64,000 bases of DNA from an uncultured Bryobacteraceae bacterium (lineage in GTDB: Bacteria > Acidobacteriota > Terriglobia > Bryobacterales > Bryobacteraceae): the NCBI GenBank assembly GCA_938003835.1, contig CALKXJ010000007.1, positions 62,001 to 126,000 on the forward strand. Reading direction: 5' to 3'. A model generated the notes under the pieces. It worked only from the letters and a program-made list of their open reading frames with translations. It made no database searches and was not told the origin of the DNA. The translations under genes were made by a program, and so were the position numbers. Below are positions 35,187 to 44,598 of the stretch, one piece after another; positions within the stretch are counted from its first letter, which is position 1, and each line of letters opens with the position of its first letter.

Positions 35187-37502
35187 ATGGAAATCGTCCG
35201 CTTGAACCGCTCTGGTCTGTATCGTACCGGCCCCCGCACCATCGCTTTCCTCGGCACCTATGTGCCCCGCCGGTGCGGCATTGCCACCTTCACCGGGGAC
35301 CTGCTTGACGCCCTGGTCGAGGAGGCGCCGGACATCCAGTTCTGGGCCCTGGCGATGAACGACACGCCCGAAGGTTATAAATACCCGCCCCGGGTCCGCT
35401 TCGAGCTCAATCATCGCACCCTGGCCGATTACCGGCTGGCAGCCGAGTTCCTGAACATGAACCGGGTGGAGGTGGTCTGCCTCCAGCACGAATACGGCAT
35501 CTTCGGCGGTGACCATGGGAGCTACGTCCTCGAGTTGCTGCGCAATCTCCGCATGCCCGTAGTCTCCACCCTCCACACCATCCTCTATCAGCCGAACCCG
35601 GCACAGCGGGCGATTCTCAAGGAGATCTGCCGCCTCTCCGACCGCGTGGTGGTGATGAGCCACAAAGCGCGCCAGCTTCTCGAAGAGGTCTATCATGTGC
35701 CGCCGGAGAAGATCGTCTTCATCCCCCACGGAATTCCCGACGTCCCGTTCGTCGACCCCAACTATTACAAGGACCAGTTCGGCGTCGAGGGTCGCAAGGT
35801 GATCCTGACCTTCGGCCTGGTTTCGCCCGGCAAGGGGCTCGAGTACATGATCGGAGCGATGCCGGAAGTGGTGCGGCGCTTCCCTGAAGCCACCTATATC
35901 ATCCTCGGCGCCACGCATCCGCACGTGCGGCGTGAGCAGGGCGAGTCCTACCGGCTCTCGCTGCACCGGCTCGCGCGCGACCTAGGCGTCGAAGATCATC
36001 TGATTTTCCACAACCGCTTTGTCGACCTCAACGAGTTGTGTGAGTTCCTAGGGGCCGCCGACATCTATGTCACCCCCTACCTCAACAAGGAGCAGATCGT
36101 CTCCGGAACGCTTTCCTATGCGCTCGGCGCGGGCAAGGCCACGGTCTCGACGCCCTACTGGTATGCCGAGGAGCTGCTCGCCGACGGCCGCGGCCGCCTG
36201 GCGGCGTTCCGGAGCTCGGAGGAGCTGGCCTACCACGTCATCGACCTGCTCGCCAACGAGGTCGAACGCCACGCCATGCGCAAGCGGGCCTACACCTTTT
36301 GCCGGGACATGATCTGGAAGGAAGTGGCGCGGCGCTATCTGGCCACCTTTGCCGAGGTCTGCGATGAGCGCGTCCGCCATCCTCGGCCGGTCTACCACGC
36401 TCCCAGCCTCGAATCGCTCCCTGCGGAGATCCCCCAGCCCAAGTTCGATCATCTGCTGCGGCTCACCGACGACGTGGGCGTGCTCCAGCACGCCAAATTC
36501 ATCGTGCCGGATCGCGCCCACGGCTACTGCACCGACGATAACGCCCGGGCGCTCATCGTCGCCATCGTCGCCTCCGAGTTCGCCGAGGATCCGGGTCTGT
36601 TTCTCAATCTCGCCTGCCGGTATCTGAGCTTCCTCCACCACGCGTTCAACGAGTCCAACGGCCGGTTTCGGAACTTCATGGGCTTCGACCGGCGCTGGCT
36701 CGAAGAGGAGGGTAGCGACGACGCCCACGGCCGCGCCGTCTGGAGCCTGGGTTTGACCATCGGCGCCTCCAAGCTCGACTCGCTCACCGGGACGGCCCTC
36801 CACCTGTTCGAGCGCGCCCTCCCCGCCCTGCTGCGGCTCACCTCGCCCCGGGCCTGGGCCTACGCTCTGGTGGGCATCGACGCCTACCTGCGCCGCTTCA
36901 GCGGCGACAGCGAAGCCAAACGAGTGCGTGAGCGCCTTGCCGGACAGTTGTTCGACCTCTATGAGAGGAATGCTACCGAGGACTGGCCCTGGATTGAGGA
37001 TATCGTCGCCTATGCCAACGGCAAGATACCGCACGCCTTGCTGCTTGCGGGCCGCGGACTCGAGCGCGAAGACATGATCCAGGCGGGCCTGCGCTCTCTG
37101 GACTGGCTGGTGCGTCTCCAGACCGATCCTGCCGGCCACTTCGTGCCCATCGGCAATCGCGACTGGTACACGCGCGGCGGCCCGCGGGCCCGTTTCGATC
37201 AGCAGCCGATCGAGGCCGAAAGCATCATCGAAGCCTCCATCGCCGCCTGGCACGCGACCGGCGAAAAGCGCTGGCTGGTTGAGGCGCGCCGGGCCCTCGA
37301 ATGGTTCCTTGGGCGCAACGACCACGGCAAGCCCCTGCTCGATTATCAGACCGGGGGCTGCTGCGACGGCTTAACGGCTGACGGCGTCAATCTGAATCAG
37401 GGCGCCGAATCCACCTTGTCGCTGCTGCTGGCGCTCCTAGACTTCCACCAGCTGGAGCGCGCGCGCGCCGGCGCCGCCCAGACCGCTTCCGCCACCGTCT
37501 GA
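35187..37502 (+). CDS. Family-4-type glycosyltransferase fused to an (alpha/alpha)6-barrel-like domain
   Basis: 771 residues. Residues about 15-390 are a GT-B glycosyltransferase: N-terminal TYVPRRCGIATFTGDLLDAL, QHEYGIFGG, FIPHGIPDVPFV, LTFGLVSPGKGLEYMIGAMP and the C-terminal site ADIYVTPYLNKEQIVSGTLS. Residues about 405-760 form a helical domain with DDVGVLQHAKFIVPDRAHGY, DDNARALIVAIVA and GCCDGLTADGVNLNQGAEST, which looks like a glycoside-hydrolase-type toroid (similar to DUF1680/GH-like domains). First gene of a five-gene operon with three glycosyltransferases and two GH130 proteins. Substrate unknown, presumably NDP-mannose or a mannoside. Cytosolic, no signal. Confidence 0.85.
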   Translation: MEIVRLNRSGLYRTGPRTIAFLGTYVPRRCGIATFTGDLLDALVEEAPDIQFWALAMNDTPEGYKYPPRVRFELNHRTLADYRLAAEFLNMNRVEVVCLQHEYGIFGGDHGSYVLELLRNLRMPVVSTLHTILYQPNPAQRAILKEICRLSDRVVVMSHKARQLLEEVYHVPPEKIVFIPHGIPDVPFVDPNYYKDQFGVEGRKVILTFGLVSPGKGLEYMIGAMPEVVRRFPEATYIILGATHPHVRREQGESYRLSLHRLARDLGVEDHLIFHNRFVDLNELCEFLGAADIYVTPYLNKEQIVSGTLSYALGAGKATVSTPYWYAEELLADGRGRLAAFRSSEELAYHVIDLLANEVERHAMRKRAYTFCRDMIWKEVARRYLATFAEVCDERVRHPRPVYHAPSLESLPAEIPQPKFDHLLRLTDDVGVLQHAKFIVPDRAHGYCTDDNARALIVAIVASEFAEDPGLFLNLACRYLSFLHHAFNESNGRFRNFMGFDRRWLEEEGSDDAHGRAVWSLGLTIGASKLDSLTGTALHLFERALPALLRLTSPRAWAYALVGIDAYLRRFSGDSEAKRVRERLAGQLFDLYERNATEDWPWIEDIVAYANGKIPHALLLAGRGLEREDMIQAGLRSLDWLVRLQTDPAGHFVPIGNRDWYTRGGPRARFDQQPIEAESIIEASIAAWHATGEKRWLVEARRALEWFLGRNDHGKPLLDYQTGGCCDGLTADGVNLNQGAESTLSLLLALLDFHQLERARAGAAQTASATV

Positions 37503-37526
37503 GATCGCATTCTGCGCTGTCGCGCT

Positions 37527-38750
37527 ATGGCTGAACCGATCGTTCTGATCAGTTCCTACCCGCCGCGGCTGTGCGGCATCGGCACCTTCACGGAAGAGGC
37601 CCGGGAGTTTCTCCAGAGGGCCAATCCGGATCGTGAGGTGCTGGTGATCTCTCACACCGACGGGCAGGGCGAGGGCGTCTTTCCCTTGATCGACACTTCC
37701 CGGCGCGACTGGTGGAAGCCGGTGGCGGAGAAGATCCGGCAACTCGACCCCTATGCGGTCCATCTGGAGCACGAGTACGGGCTCTATGAATACCGCGATC
37801 CGCGGGGGCGCGGCGACGGCAATGAAGGCTTCCTCACGCTGCTCGAGGCCGTCGGTGAATATCCGCTGGTGGTCGAGCCCCACACGGTGCACGGGCGGTT
37901 AAGCGACTTCGAGGCCGAGTTCATCTACCAGCTCTGCCAGCGCGCCGACGTCGTCCTGTTCAAGTGCCATTACCAGAAGTGGCGCTTGGACTGGACCTTT
38001 CCCGGCCGCGGCTGGGAGACCCCGCGCAACGTCATGGTGGTGCCGCACGGCGCCCGGCCGGACCGGCGCTGGGGCATTCACGAGATCCCCGCGCTGCGCG
38101 CCGAGCTGGGATTGGACAAGGCGGGCCTGGCCGATCACGTCGTCGGCATGATCGGCTGGATCCAGGCCAACAAGCGCTGGGACATCCTGCTGTCGATGTG
38201 GGAGGAGTTGCACGAAGAGATCAAGCGCCAAAGCGGCCAGGAGTGGGACCTGCTGGCCGCGGGCACCATCCGCGACCCGCACGACAAGCCGCAGTATGAA
38301 AGCTGGAAATCGGCCGTGCTCCGGCTCCAGGACAAGGGCATCGCGCATTACTACGAGTTCATCCCCCGGGGCGAGCTCTACTACAAGATGATGGCCGTCT
38401 GCGACTTCATCGTCTTGCCCTCGACCGACGAAACCCAATCCGGAACGCTGGCGCGCATCATTGCGCTGAACAAACCCTTCATCACCACGGCGCCCATGGA
38501 GGGCCTGACGGCGCAGACGCTCGAAAGCGAGGGCGGCCTGCTGTTCACCACCAAGGAGATGCTGCGCCGCAAGGTCATCCGCATGGCGACGAACGAGCAG
38601 CTCCGCCTGCGCCTGGGCGAGAATCTCCGCCGCTATCTCGACGAAGTCGTCTCCTGGGAGGTGGTCGTTCGGCAGTACCACGAGGCCTACGAGCTCGCCC
38701 GCGAGGCCAAACGCACCGGTACGCGCGTCACTCTCCCGCTCGAGTTCTGA
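37527..38750 (+). CDS. Glycosyltransferase, GT-B fold
   Basis: 407 residues beginning LISSYPPRLCGIGTFTEEAREFL, the same opening as its upstream neighbour (PPRxCGIxTFT), then HLEHEYGLYEYRDP, VVPHGARPDRRWG, VGMIGWIQANKRWDILLS and a donor site DFIVLPSTDETQSGTLARIIALNKPFI. It has no extra domain. Sequence pattern and adjacency suggest it arose by duplication of the upstream glycosyltransferase domain. The ATG is 24 bp after the previous stop and 5 bp precede the next gene. Confidence 0.88.
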   Translation: MAEPIVLISSYPPRLCGIGTFTEEAREFLQRANPDREVLVISHTDGQGEGVFPLIDTSRRDWWKPVAEKIRQLDPYAVHLEHEYGLYEYRDPRGRGDGNEGFLTLLEAVGEYPLVVEPHTVHGRLSDFEAEFIYQLCQRADVVLFKCHYQKWRLDWTFPGRGWETPRNVMVVPHGARPDRRWGIHEIPALRAELGLDKAGLADHVVGMIGWIQANKRWDILLSMWEELHEEIKRQSGQEWDLLAAGTIRDPHDKPQYESWKSAVLRLQDKGIAHYYEFIPRGELYYKMMAVCDFIVLPSTDETQSGTLARIIALNKPFITTAPMEGLTAQTLESEGGLLFTTKEMLRRKVIRMATNEQLRLRLGENLRRYLDEVVSWEVVVRQYHEAYELAREAKRTGTRVTLPLEF

Positions 38751-38755
38751 CCACT

Positions 38756-39718
38756 ATGCAGCACGAAGTCCTGTTCGAGCGCGATCCGCGCAACCCGATC
38801 CTCCGCGCCGCCGACCTGCCCTACCCGGCCAACTCGGTCTTCAACGCCGCTGCGGCGGCATTCGACGGCGAGACGTTGCTGTTGCTGCGCGTGGAAGACC
38901 GCCGCGGTCTTTCGCACCTGACGGCGGCCCGCAGCCGGGACGGCGTCACCGGGTGGCGCATCGACCCGCAGCCGACACTAGCGTCCGATCCCGACACGCA
39001 CCCGGAAGAGATCTGGGGCATCGAAGATCCGCGAATCACCTTTCTCGAGGAAAAGAACGTCTGGGCCGTCACCTACACGGCTTACTCGGCCGCCGGGCCG
39101 CTGGTCTCGCTGGCGCTCACCGAGGATTTCCGCTCCTTCGAGCGTCTCGGTCCGGTCATGCCGCCCGAGGACAAGGACGCCGCCCTGTTTCCCGTCCGTT
39201 TCGGCGGCCGCTGGGCGATGATTCACCGCCCGGTCTCAACTTTCCCGGGCGTCGGCGCCCACATTTGGCTCTCTTACTCGCCGGACCTCAAGCACTGGGG
39301 CGACCACAAGGTGCTGATCGAGGCCCGCAAAGGCGGCTGGTGGGACGCCAATAAGGTCGGCCTGTCGCCGCCGCCGCTCGCCACGCCGGCCGGCTGGCTC
39401 GTGCTCTATCACGGCGTCCGAAACACCGCCGGAGGCGCCATCTACCGGCTCGGCCTGGCGCTGCTCGATCTCGAGGACCCCTGCCGCGTGCTGCTCCGCT
39501 CCGACGAGTGGGTCTTCGGCCCGGAGGAGAGTTACGAAATGTTCGGCGACGTGGGCAAGGTGGTCTTCCCCTGCGGCTGGGTCCTGGACGGCGACCAGAT
39601 TCGCCTCTACTACGGCGCCGCGGACACATGCCTGGCCCTGGCCCACGGCCGCCTGTCCCGCCTGCTCGACTGGCTCAAGGCCCACAGCCGCCACTGGTCC
39701 GAACGCCGATGCACGTAG
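38756..39718 (+). CDS. Glycoside hydrolase family 130 protein (mannoside phosphorylase-like), copy 1
   Basis: 320 residues, five-bladed propeller type. FERDPRNPILRAADLPYP at the start, the invariant EDPR in IWGIEDPRITF (90-93) and the KDAALFPVRFGGRWAMIHRP box (H157-R158-P159) are GH130 signatures. GH130 enzymes phosphorolyse or hydrolyse beta-mannosides in the cytosol. Here no signal peptide and no transporter neighbour. It ends in TAG and overlaps the following gene by 10 bp. Confidence 0.9.
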   Translation: MQHEVLFERDPRNPILRAADLPYPANSVFNAAAAAFDGETLLLLRVEDRRGLSHLTAARSRDGVTGWRIDPQPTLASDPDTHPEEIWGIEDPRITFLEEKNVWAVTYTAYSAAGPLVSLALTEDFRSFERLGPVMPPEDKDAALFPVRFGGRWAMIHRPVSTFPGVGAHIWLSYSPDLKHWGDHKVLIEARKGGWWDANKVGLSPPPLATPAGWLVLYHGVRNTAGGAIYRLGLALLDLEDPCRVLLRSDEWVFGPEESYEMFGDVGKVVFPCGWVLDGDQIRLYYGAADTCLALAHGRLSRLLDWLKAHSRHWSERRCT

Positions 39719-40728
39719 CGATGCTGGCGCCGATCGCCTGGCGCACGCCTCCGCGCCACTACGGCCCCTGGGAGACCGTCGTCTCGCTGTTGACCGAGGG
39801 CCTGGTGCGCCGGGGCGTCGACGTCACGCTCTACGCCACCGCCGATTCCATCACCAGCGCCCGGCTGCGCGCCGTCTGTCCCCGGGGCTACGAGGAAGAT
39901 CCCACGATCGACGCCAAGGTCTGGGAGTGCCTGCACATCTCGGAGCTGTTCGAGCACGGCGACGAGTTCGATCTCATCCACAACCACTTCGACTTCCTGC
40001 CGCTCACTTACACGAAGATGACGCGGACGCCTGTCGTGACCACCATCCACGGCTTCTCGAGCCCCCGCATCCTGCCCGTCTACAAGAAGTACAACGGCAA
40101 GGTCTACTACGTCGCCATCAGCGAGGCCGACCGCAGCCCGGAACTCGACTACGTCGCGACCGTCTATCACGGCATCGACCTCACGCAGTTTGACTTTCGG
40201 GCCACCCCCGATGACTACCTCCTCTTTTTCGGCCGCATCCACCCGGACAAGGGCGCGCGCGAGGCGATCGAGATCGCCCGCGCCGCCGGGCGGCGGTTGA
40301 TTCTTGCCGGCATCATCCAGGACCGGGCGTACTTCGAAACCGAGGTCCGCCCGTGGGTAGACGGCGAGCGCGTGCAATATGTGGGCAGCGCCGGGCCTGA
40401 GCTTCGCAACCGGCTACTCGGCGGCGCCTGGGCGCTCGTGCACCCGATCAACTTCAACGAGCCGTTCGGGCTTTCCGTCGTCGAGGCGATGGCCTGCGGC
40501 ACGCCGGTGGTGGCCTTCGACCGCGGCAGCATGCGCGAGATCATCCAGGATGGCGTAACCGGCCTGCTGTGCCGCTCCGTCGAGGAGGCCCTTGAGCGAT
40601 TGCCCGAGATCGCCTCGATCGACCGGCGCGCCTGCCGCCGCTCGGTGGAGGCGCGTTTCAGCGCCGAGCGCATGGTGGAGGACTATCTCGCCGTCTACCG
40701 GCGCATCCTGGAGCAACGCGCAAGATGA
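39709..40728 (+). CDS. Glycosyltransferase family 4 protein
   Basis: 339 residues, GT-B fold: MLAPIAWRTPPRHYGPWETV, HNHFDFLPL, TTIHGFSSP, LLFFGRIHPDKGAREAIEIA and the EPFGLSVVEAMACGTPVVAF donor box with its ExxxxxxxE pattern are all typical of GT4. Start at 39709 overlaps the GH130 stop by 10 bp, showing tight coupling. Its own stop overlaps the next start (ATGA). The sugar acceptor is unknown. Confidence 0.92.
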   Translation: MHVAMLAPIAWRTPPRHYGPWETVVSLLTEGLVRRGVDVTLYATADSITSARLRAVCPRGYEEDPTIDAKVWECLHISELFEHGDEFDLIHNHFDFLPLTYTKMTRTPVVTTIHGFSSPRILPVYKKYNGKVYYVAISEADRSPELDYVATVYHGIDLTQFDFRATPDDYLLFFGRIHPDKGAREAIEIARAAGRRLILAGIIQDRAYFETEVRPWVDGERVQYVGSAGPELRNRLLGGAWALVHPINFNEPFGLSVVEAMACGTPVVAFDRGSMREIIQDGVTGLLCRSVEEALERLPEIASIDRRACRRSVEARFSAERMVEDYLAVYRRILEQRAR

Positions 40729-41648
40729 TTCGCCGCTACGAAGGCAATCCGATTCTCACCAAGGCGGACGTGCCCTACCCGGTGGAGACGGTCCACAATG
40801 CCGCCGTCGTCAAACACGAGGGCCGCTATGTGATGGTCTTCCGTTCGCATCTGCGCAATGGCCGCTCGATCCTCGGCCTGGCGGAAAGCGACGACGGCTT
40901 CCGCTTTCGCGTCCGCCCGAAGCCCTTCCTGGTGCCTGCCGAACAGGAGCCCTTCGCCACCTACGAGGAGTTCGGCGTGGAGGATCCGCGCATCTGCCGG
41001 CTCGAGGGCGCCTACTGGATCACCTACAGCGCCTATTCGCGTCACGGGGTGCGCGTGGCGCTGGCGCGCACCGAGGATTTCGAGCGCGTCGAGCGCATCG
41101 CCCTGATCACGCAGGCCGACATGCGCAACGTCGTGCTGTTTCCAGCGCGCTTCGCGGGCCTTTACGCGCGGCTGGACCGGCCGCACACCGAGATCGCCCC
41201 GTGGTCGATCTGGATCTCCTGGTCGCCCGATCTGGTGCACTGGGGCGACTCCCAAATCCTCATCCGGCCGCTCCCGTATCACTGGGACGAGATGAAGGTC
41301 GGCCCCGGCGCCACACCCATCCGGACCCCTGACGGCTGGCTGAACATTTTCCACGGCGTCTTCAGAACCATGGATGGCGCGGTTTACCGGCTCGGCGTGG
41401 CATTACACGATCTCGAAGACCCGGCGCGGCTGATCGGCGTGGCTGACGACTGGATTCTCCAACCCGAAGATCCGTGGGAGCGCACCGGCTACGTCCACAA
41501 CGTGGTCTTCACCTGCGGCGCGGTGGCCGAAGAGGAGGGCACGTTGAAGCTTTACTGGGGCGGCGCCGACACGGTCATGTGCGCCGGAACGGCTTCCATC
41601 GCCGAGCTGGTCGAGCTCTGCCGGAGGAAGCCCCGGCCGCCGCTTTGA
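40725..41648 (+). CDS. Glycoside hydrolase family 130 protein, copy 2
   Basis: 307 residues, same fold as the gene two places upstream: YEGNPILTKADVPYPVETVHNA, FGVEDPRICRL (EDPR at 86-89), and RNVVLFPARFAGLYARLDRPH. The box that reads IHRP in copy 1 is LDRP here (D151), so the two copies probably differ in phosphate or sugar handling. C-terminal GYVHNVVFTCGAV and LYWGGADTVMC are typical. Last gene of the operon; 158 bp of featureless sequence follow. Confidence 0.9.
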   Translation: MIRRYEGNPILTKADVPYPVETVHNAAVVKHEGRYVMVFRSHLRNGRSILGLAESDDGFRFRVRPKPFLVPAEQEPFATYEEFGVEDPRICRLEGAYWITYSAYSRHGVRVALARTEDFERVERIALITQADMRNVVLFPARFAGLYARLDRPHTEIAPWSIWISWSPDLVHWGDSQILIRPLPYHWDEMKVGPGATPIRTPDGWLNIFHGVFRTMDGAVYRLGVALHDLEDPARLIGVADDWILQPEDPWERTGYVHNVVFTCGAVAEEEGTLKLYWGGADTVMCAGTASIAELVELCRRKPRPPL

Positions 41649-41806
41649 TCCGCACCCCGGGAAGGCCGCAGCCGGGGAGGACTCTCGCTCGGAAATCGCC
41701 CGCCTGGAAGCCGCCTTCTGCGGCGTCCAGCACTCTCAGGCGCGCCAGCCCATGCCGAGCAAGGGCGTGCCCCGGCATCCGCTCCCGCCGCCGGCTTGCC
41801 CGTCCG

Positions 41807-42775
41807 TTAACGGCGCACCGGACGCTCAGCGGCGGAGAAGCGGATGTACGGGCCGCGTGAGCCGTTGGGCAGAATCGTCGTCTCGTCGGTCCGGGCCCGC
41901 ATCAGCATCTGGGGCGTCATCTCGAGCGCCCCGGTGAGATCGGCGCCGCGCAAGTCCGCGCCCATGAGGTTCGCGTCCCCGAAACGGGCTTCGCTCAGGT
42001 TGGCCCGCACCAGCTCCGTCCCCTGAAGGACCGCTCCACGGAAGTCGCACCGGCGAAGATCGGCGCGATAGAAGTTGCTCCGGCTCAGATCCGCCTCAAT
42101 GAAGCGCGCGCCCGGCATCTCGGCCCGCACGCCGTCGACGCCATGCAGATGAGCGGAGGAGAAGTTCGCCCCGGCGGCAGCAACCCCGGTGAGCAAAGAG
42201 AACTCGATTCGGGCGTGATAGAGCAGCGCCTCTTCGAGATTCGCGTTCACGAGCTTGCAGTCGAAGATCCGCGCGTGATGAAAACTGCCCTTGGCCGCCT
42301 TCACGCGTGTCAGATCCGAGCCGCGCAGAACCGCATCCATCAGCCGGCACTCCGGCATGTGAACATCGACCAAGGAACAGCCGTTCAGCCGCGCCTCGCA
42401 CAGGTTCACGCCGCTCATGTAGGCGCGGTCCAGGCGGACGAAGTCGAGCTCGGCGCCGGTCAGGTCGGCACGGGAAAGGGTGCTGCGCCGCAGGTCCACC
42501 TCTTCGAGCGCCGACTCGCTCAGGTCCGCTTCAGCCAGGTCCGCCTCGAGCCAGGTGACGTACTGCAAGGACGCTTTGGGTAGCCTGGCTCCCGGCGCTT
42601 TCCGCCCGCTGAGGGTCACGCCGCGCAGGCGCAGTGGGACGCCCTCGCGGCTCCCATCCAGCCAGGCCCCGTGGGCGGCGATGGCGGCCGCCAGGTTGAA
42701 GGGGGCCGGCGGGGTACCCGAATCGGCCAACCCCTCCGAGCGGCGCCCGGACTCTGCCCAGACCTCGCGCTCCAT
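41807..42775 (-). CDS. Pentapeptide-repeat protein
   Basis: 322 residues starting MEREVWAESGRRSEG with an AGGCAGG-like ribosome site. From about residue 90 it is a run of A(D/N/R)LxX-type pentapeptides (LDLAEADLSESALEEVDLRR, ADLTGAELDFVRLDRAYMSG and so on), predicting a right-handed quadrilateral beta-helix of 30 or more repeats. Such proteins may mimic DNA or serve as scaffolds; no function is inferred. Cytosolic, no signal peptide. Confidence 0.9.
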   Translation of the reverse strand: MEREVWAESGRRSEGLADSGTPPAPFNLAAAIAAHGAWLDGSREGVPLRLRGVTLSGRKAPGARLPKASLQYVTWLEADLAEADLSESALEEVDLRRSTLSRADLTGAELDFVRLDRAYMSGVNLCEARLNGCSLVDVHMPECRLMDAVLRGSDLTRVKAAKGSFHHARIFDCKLVNANLEEALLYHARIEFSLLTGVAAAGANFSSAHLHGVDGVRAEMPGARFIEADLSRSNFYRADLRRCDFRGAVLQGTELVRANLSEARFGDANLMGADLRGADLTGALEMTPQMLMRARTDETTILPNGSRGPYIRFSAAERPVRR

Positions 42776-42846
42776 GGCTACCTGCCTTATCGACGGGGCG
42801 GAATAGATTCTTAAACCGAGCCCCACCTAGAATGGGGAAGAACCCC

Positions 42847-43254
42847 ATGGCACTGACGATCCAAGACCGGGAACGTGAGGGCATCACCATCCTCGATCTC
42901 AAGGGGCGGCTCACCGCCGGCGAGGAGGCCGGCATCCTCCGTGAGAGGCTCCGCGGGGAAGCCGCCGCCGGGCGCATCAACATCATCCTGAACCTGGCCG
43001 AGGTCGACTACATCGACAGCACTGGCCTGGGCACGCTTGTGATCTGCTTCACCAGCCTGCAAAAGGCCGGCGGCGCCCTGAAACTGCTCAACCTCAACCG
43101 GCGCAATGTCGAACTGCTGGTATTGACCAAGCTGAGCACCGTCTTTGAAATCTTCAACGACGAGCAGGACGCCGTCAACAGCTTCTTCCCCGGCCGCAAG
43201 ATTCAGCGCTTCGACATTCTCAGCTTCCTCCAGAGCCAGCGCGCTCAGGAGTGA
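42847..43254 (+). CDS. STAS-domain protein (anti-anti-sigma-factor type)
   Basis: 135 residues. VDYIDSTGLGTLVICF contains the conserved phospho-acceptor Ser of SpoIIAA-like STAS proteins, and LKGRLTAGEEAGILRERLR is the first strand-helix. A longer C-terminus than SpoIIAA (about 20 extra residues). The ATG at 42847 is preceded by GGGGAAG; an in-frame ATG at 42832 is possible. A TAGAAT at 42828-42833 suggests a very short leader. No cognate anti-sigma kinase in the window. Confidence 0.9.
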   Translation: MALTIQDREREGITILDLKGRLTAGEEAGILRERLRGEAAAGRINIILNLAEVDYIDSTGLGTLVICFTSLQKAGGALKLLNLNRRNVELLVLTKLSTVFEIFNDEQDAVNSFFPGRKIQRFDILSFLQSQRAQE

Positions 43255-43257
43255 ACC

Positions 43258-44559
43258 ATGACGCTGGTGGTGATTGGCGGCGTAGCCGCCGGCTTGAGCG
43301 CCGCCGCGCGCGCCCGGCGGATCGATGCCTCGCTGGAAATCCTTGTGCTCGAGAAGGGCGCCCAGATCTCCTGGGCGGCTTGCGGCCTGCCCTACTATGT
43401 CGACGGCCGCGTCCGCTCACTCGAGGAGCTCGTGGTCTACACGCCCGAGCGTTTCGAGCGGGAGCGACGAATCCGTGTGCGGGCAGGTGCCGAAGCGGTC
43501 GCCATCTCCCATGCCCGCCGCGAGGTCGTTCTGGCCGGGGGCGAACGCGTGCGCTACGACCGTCTGGTCATCGCCACGGGCGCGCGGCCGAAACTCGAGG
43601 GTATCGCGGGGCTGCCGCAGCCGAACGCGTTCACGCTGCACACGCTCGAAGACGCCCGCCGCCTGCGCGAGTTTCTGGCCTCCCGGCGCCCCCGGCGCGC
43701 CGTGGTCGTCGGTGCGGGCTATATCGGCCTCGAGATCGTCGAAGCCCTGCGTACGCAGGGACTCTCGGTAACCTTGCTCGATGCCGGCGGCACGATCGCC
43801 GGCCGCGAGGACAATTTCCTCGTCCGGGCCGTCTCCCAGCACCTGGAGCGGTTCCGCGTCAGCTACGTTCCCCACCAGCCGGTGCGCGCCATCGAACCGG
43901 ACCGGGTGGCCGGCTTTCCCTGCGATCTCGTGGTGCTGGCCACGGGCCTGAAGCCGAACGTGGAACTGGCCCAGGAGGCAGGCATCGAGATCGGCCCCAC
44001 CGGCGCCATCCGCGTGAATGAGCGCACGGAGACCAACCTCACGGGCGTCTACGCCGCGGGCGACTGCGCCGAGACCACCCATCTGGTGACCGGAGGCCCC
44101 GTCTGGCAACCCCTCGGGACCACGGCCAACAAGATGGGCCGCGTCGCCGGCGCCAACGCCGCGGGCCGTCGCGAGCGCTTTCCGGGCATCGCCGGCACTG
44201 CGATCGTGCGCCTGTGCGGGCTGGCCATTGGTTTCACGGGGCTTTCCGCGGCGCGGGCGCGGGCCGCGGGCTTCGATGCCGCCGCGGCAACCATCACGGC
44301 CGGCGACCGCCCCCGGTACTTCGCCGGCCGGCCTACCGAGATCGAGCTGGTCGCGGACCGCCGGACCGGGCGCCTTCTGGGCGGGGCCGTGATCGGCGAA
44401 GAGGGCGTCGCCGGCCGCGTCAACGTCATCGCCGCAGCCGTTAGCCGCGCGCTGACGGTCGAGGAGTTTCAATTCCTCGACCTGGCCTACGCGCCGCCGT
44501 TCGCGCCGGTTTGGGACCCGCTGCTCGTCGCCGCTCAGCAGCTGGTGCGCGAGCTTTGA
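43258..44559 (+). CDS. CoA-disulfide reductase / NADH oxidase-type flavoprotein
   Basis: 433 residues, pyridine-nucleotide disulfide oxidoreductase fold: N-terminal FAD site VVIGGVAAGLSAAARARR, the active Cys in ISWAACGLPYYVDG that marks the CoADR/Nox/Npx subgroup, NAD site VVVGAGYIGLEIVEAL, and GVYAAGDCAE for FAD. It could reduce CoA-disulfide, persulfide or O2; these cannot be separated here. It starts 4 bp after the STAS stop with AGGAG, so they are in one operon. Confidence 0.9.
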   Translation: MTLVVIGGVAAGLSAAARARRIDASLEILVLEKGAQISWAACGLPYYVDGRVRSLEELVVYTPERFERERRIRVRAGAEAVAISHARREVVLAGGERVRYDRLVIATGARPKLEGIAGLPQPNAFTLHTLEDARRLREFLASRRPRRAVVVGAGYIGLEIVEALRTQGLSVTLLDAGGTIAGREDNFLVRAVSQHLERFRVSYVPHQPVRAIEPDRVAGFPCDLVVLATGLKPNVELAQEAGIEIGPTGAIRVNERTETNLTGVYAAGDCAETTHLVTGGPVWQPLGTTANKMGRVAGANAAGRRERFPGIAGTAIVRLCGLAIGFTGLSAARARAAGFDAAAATITAGDRPRYFAGRPTEIELVADRRTGRLLGGAVIGEEGVAGRVNVIAAAVSRALTVEEFQFLDLAYAPPFAPVWDPLLVAAQQLVREL

Positions 44560-44598
44560 CCGCGCGCCGACGGCAGGGCGCGGCCTCTCTGCACCGCC

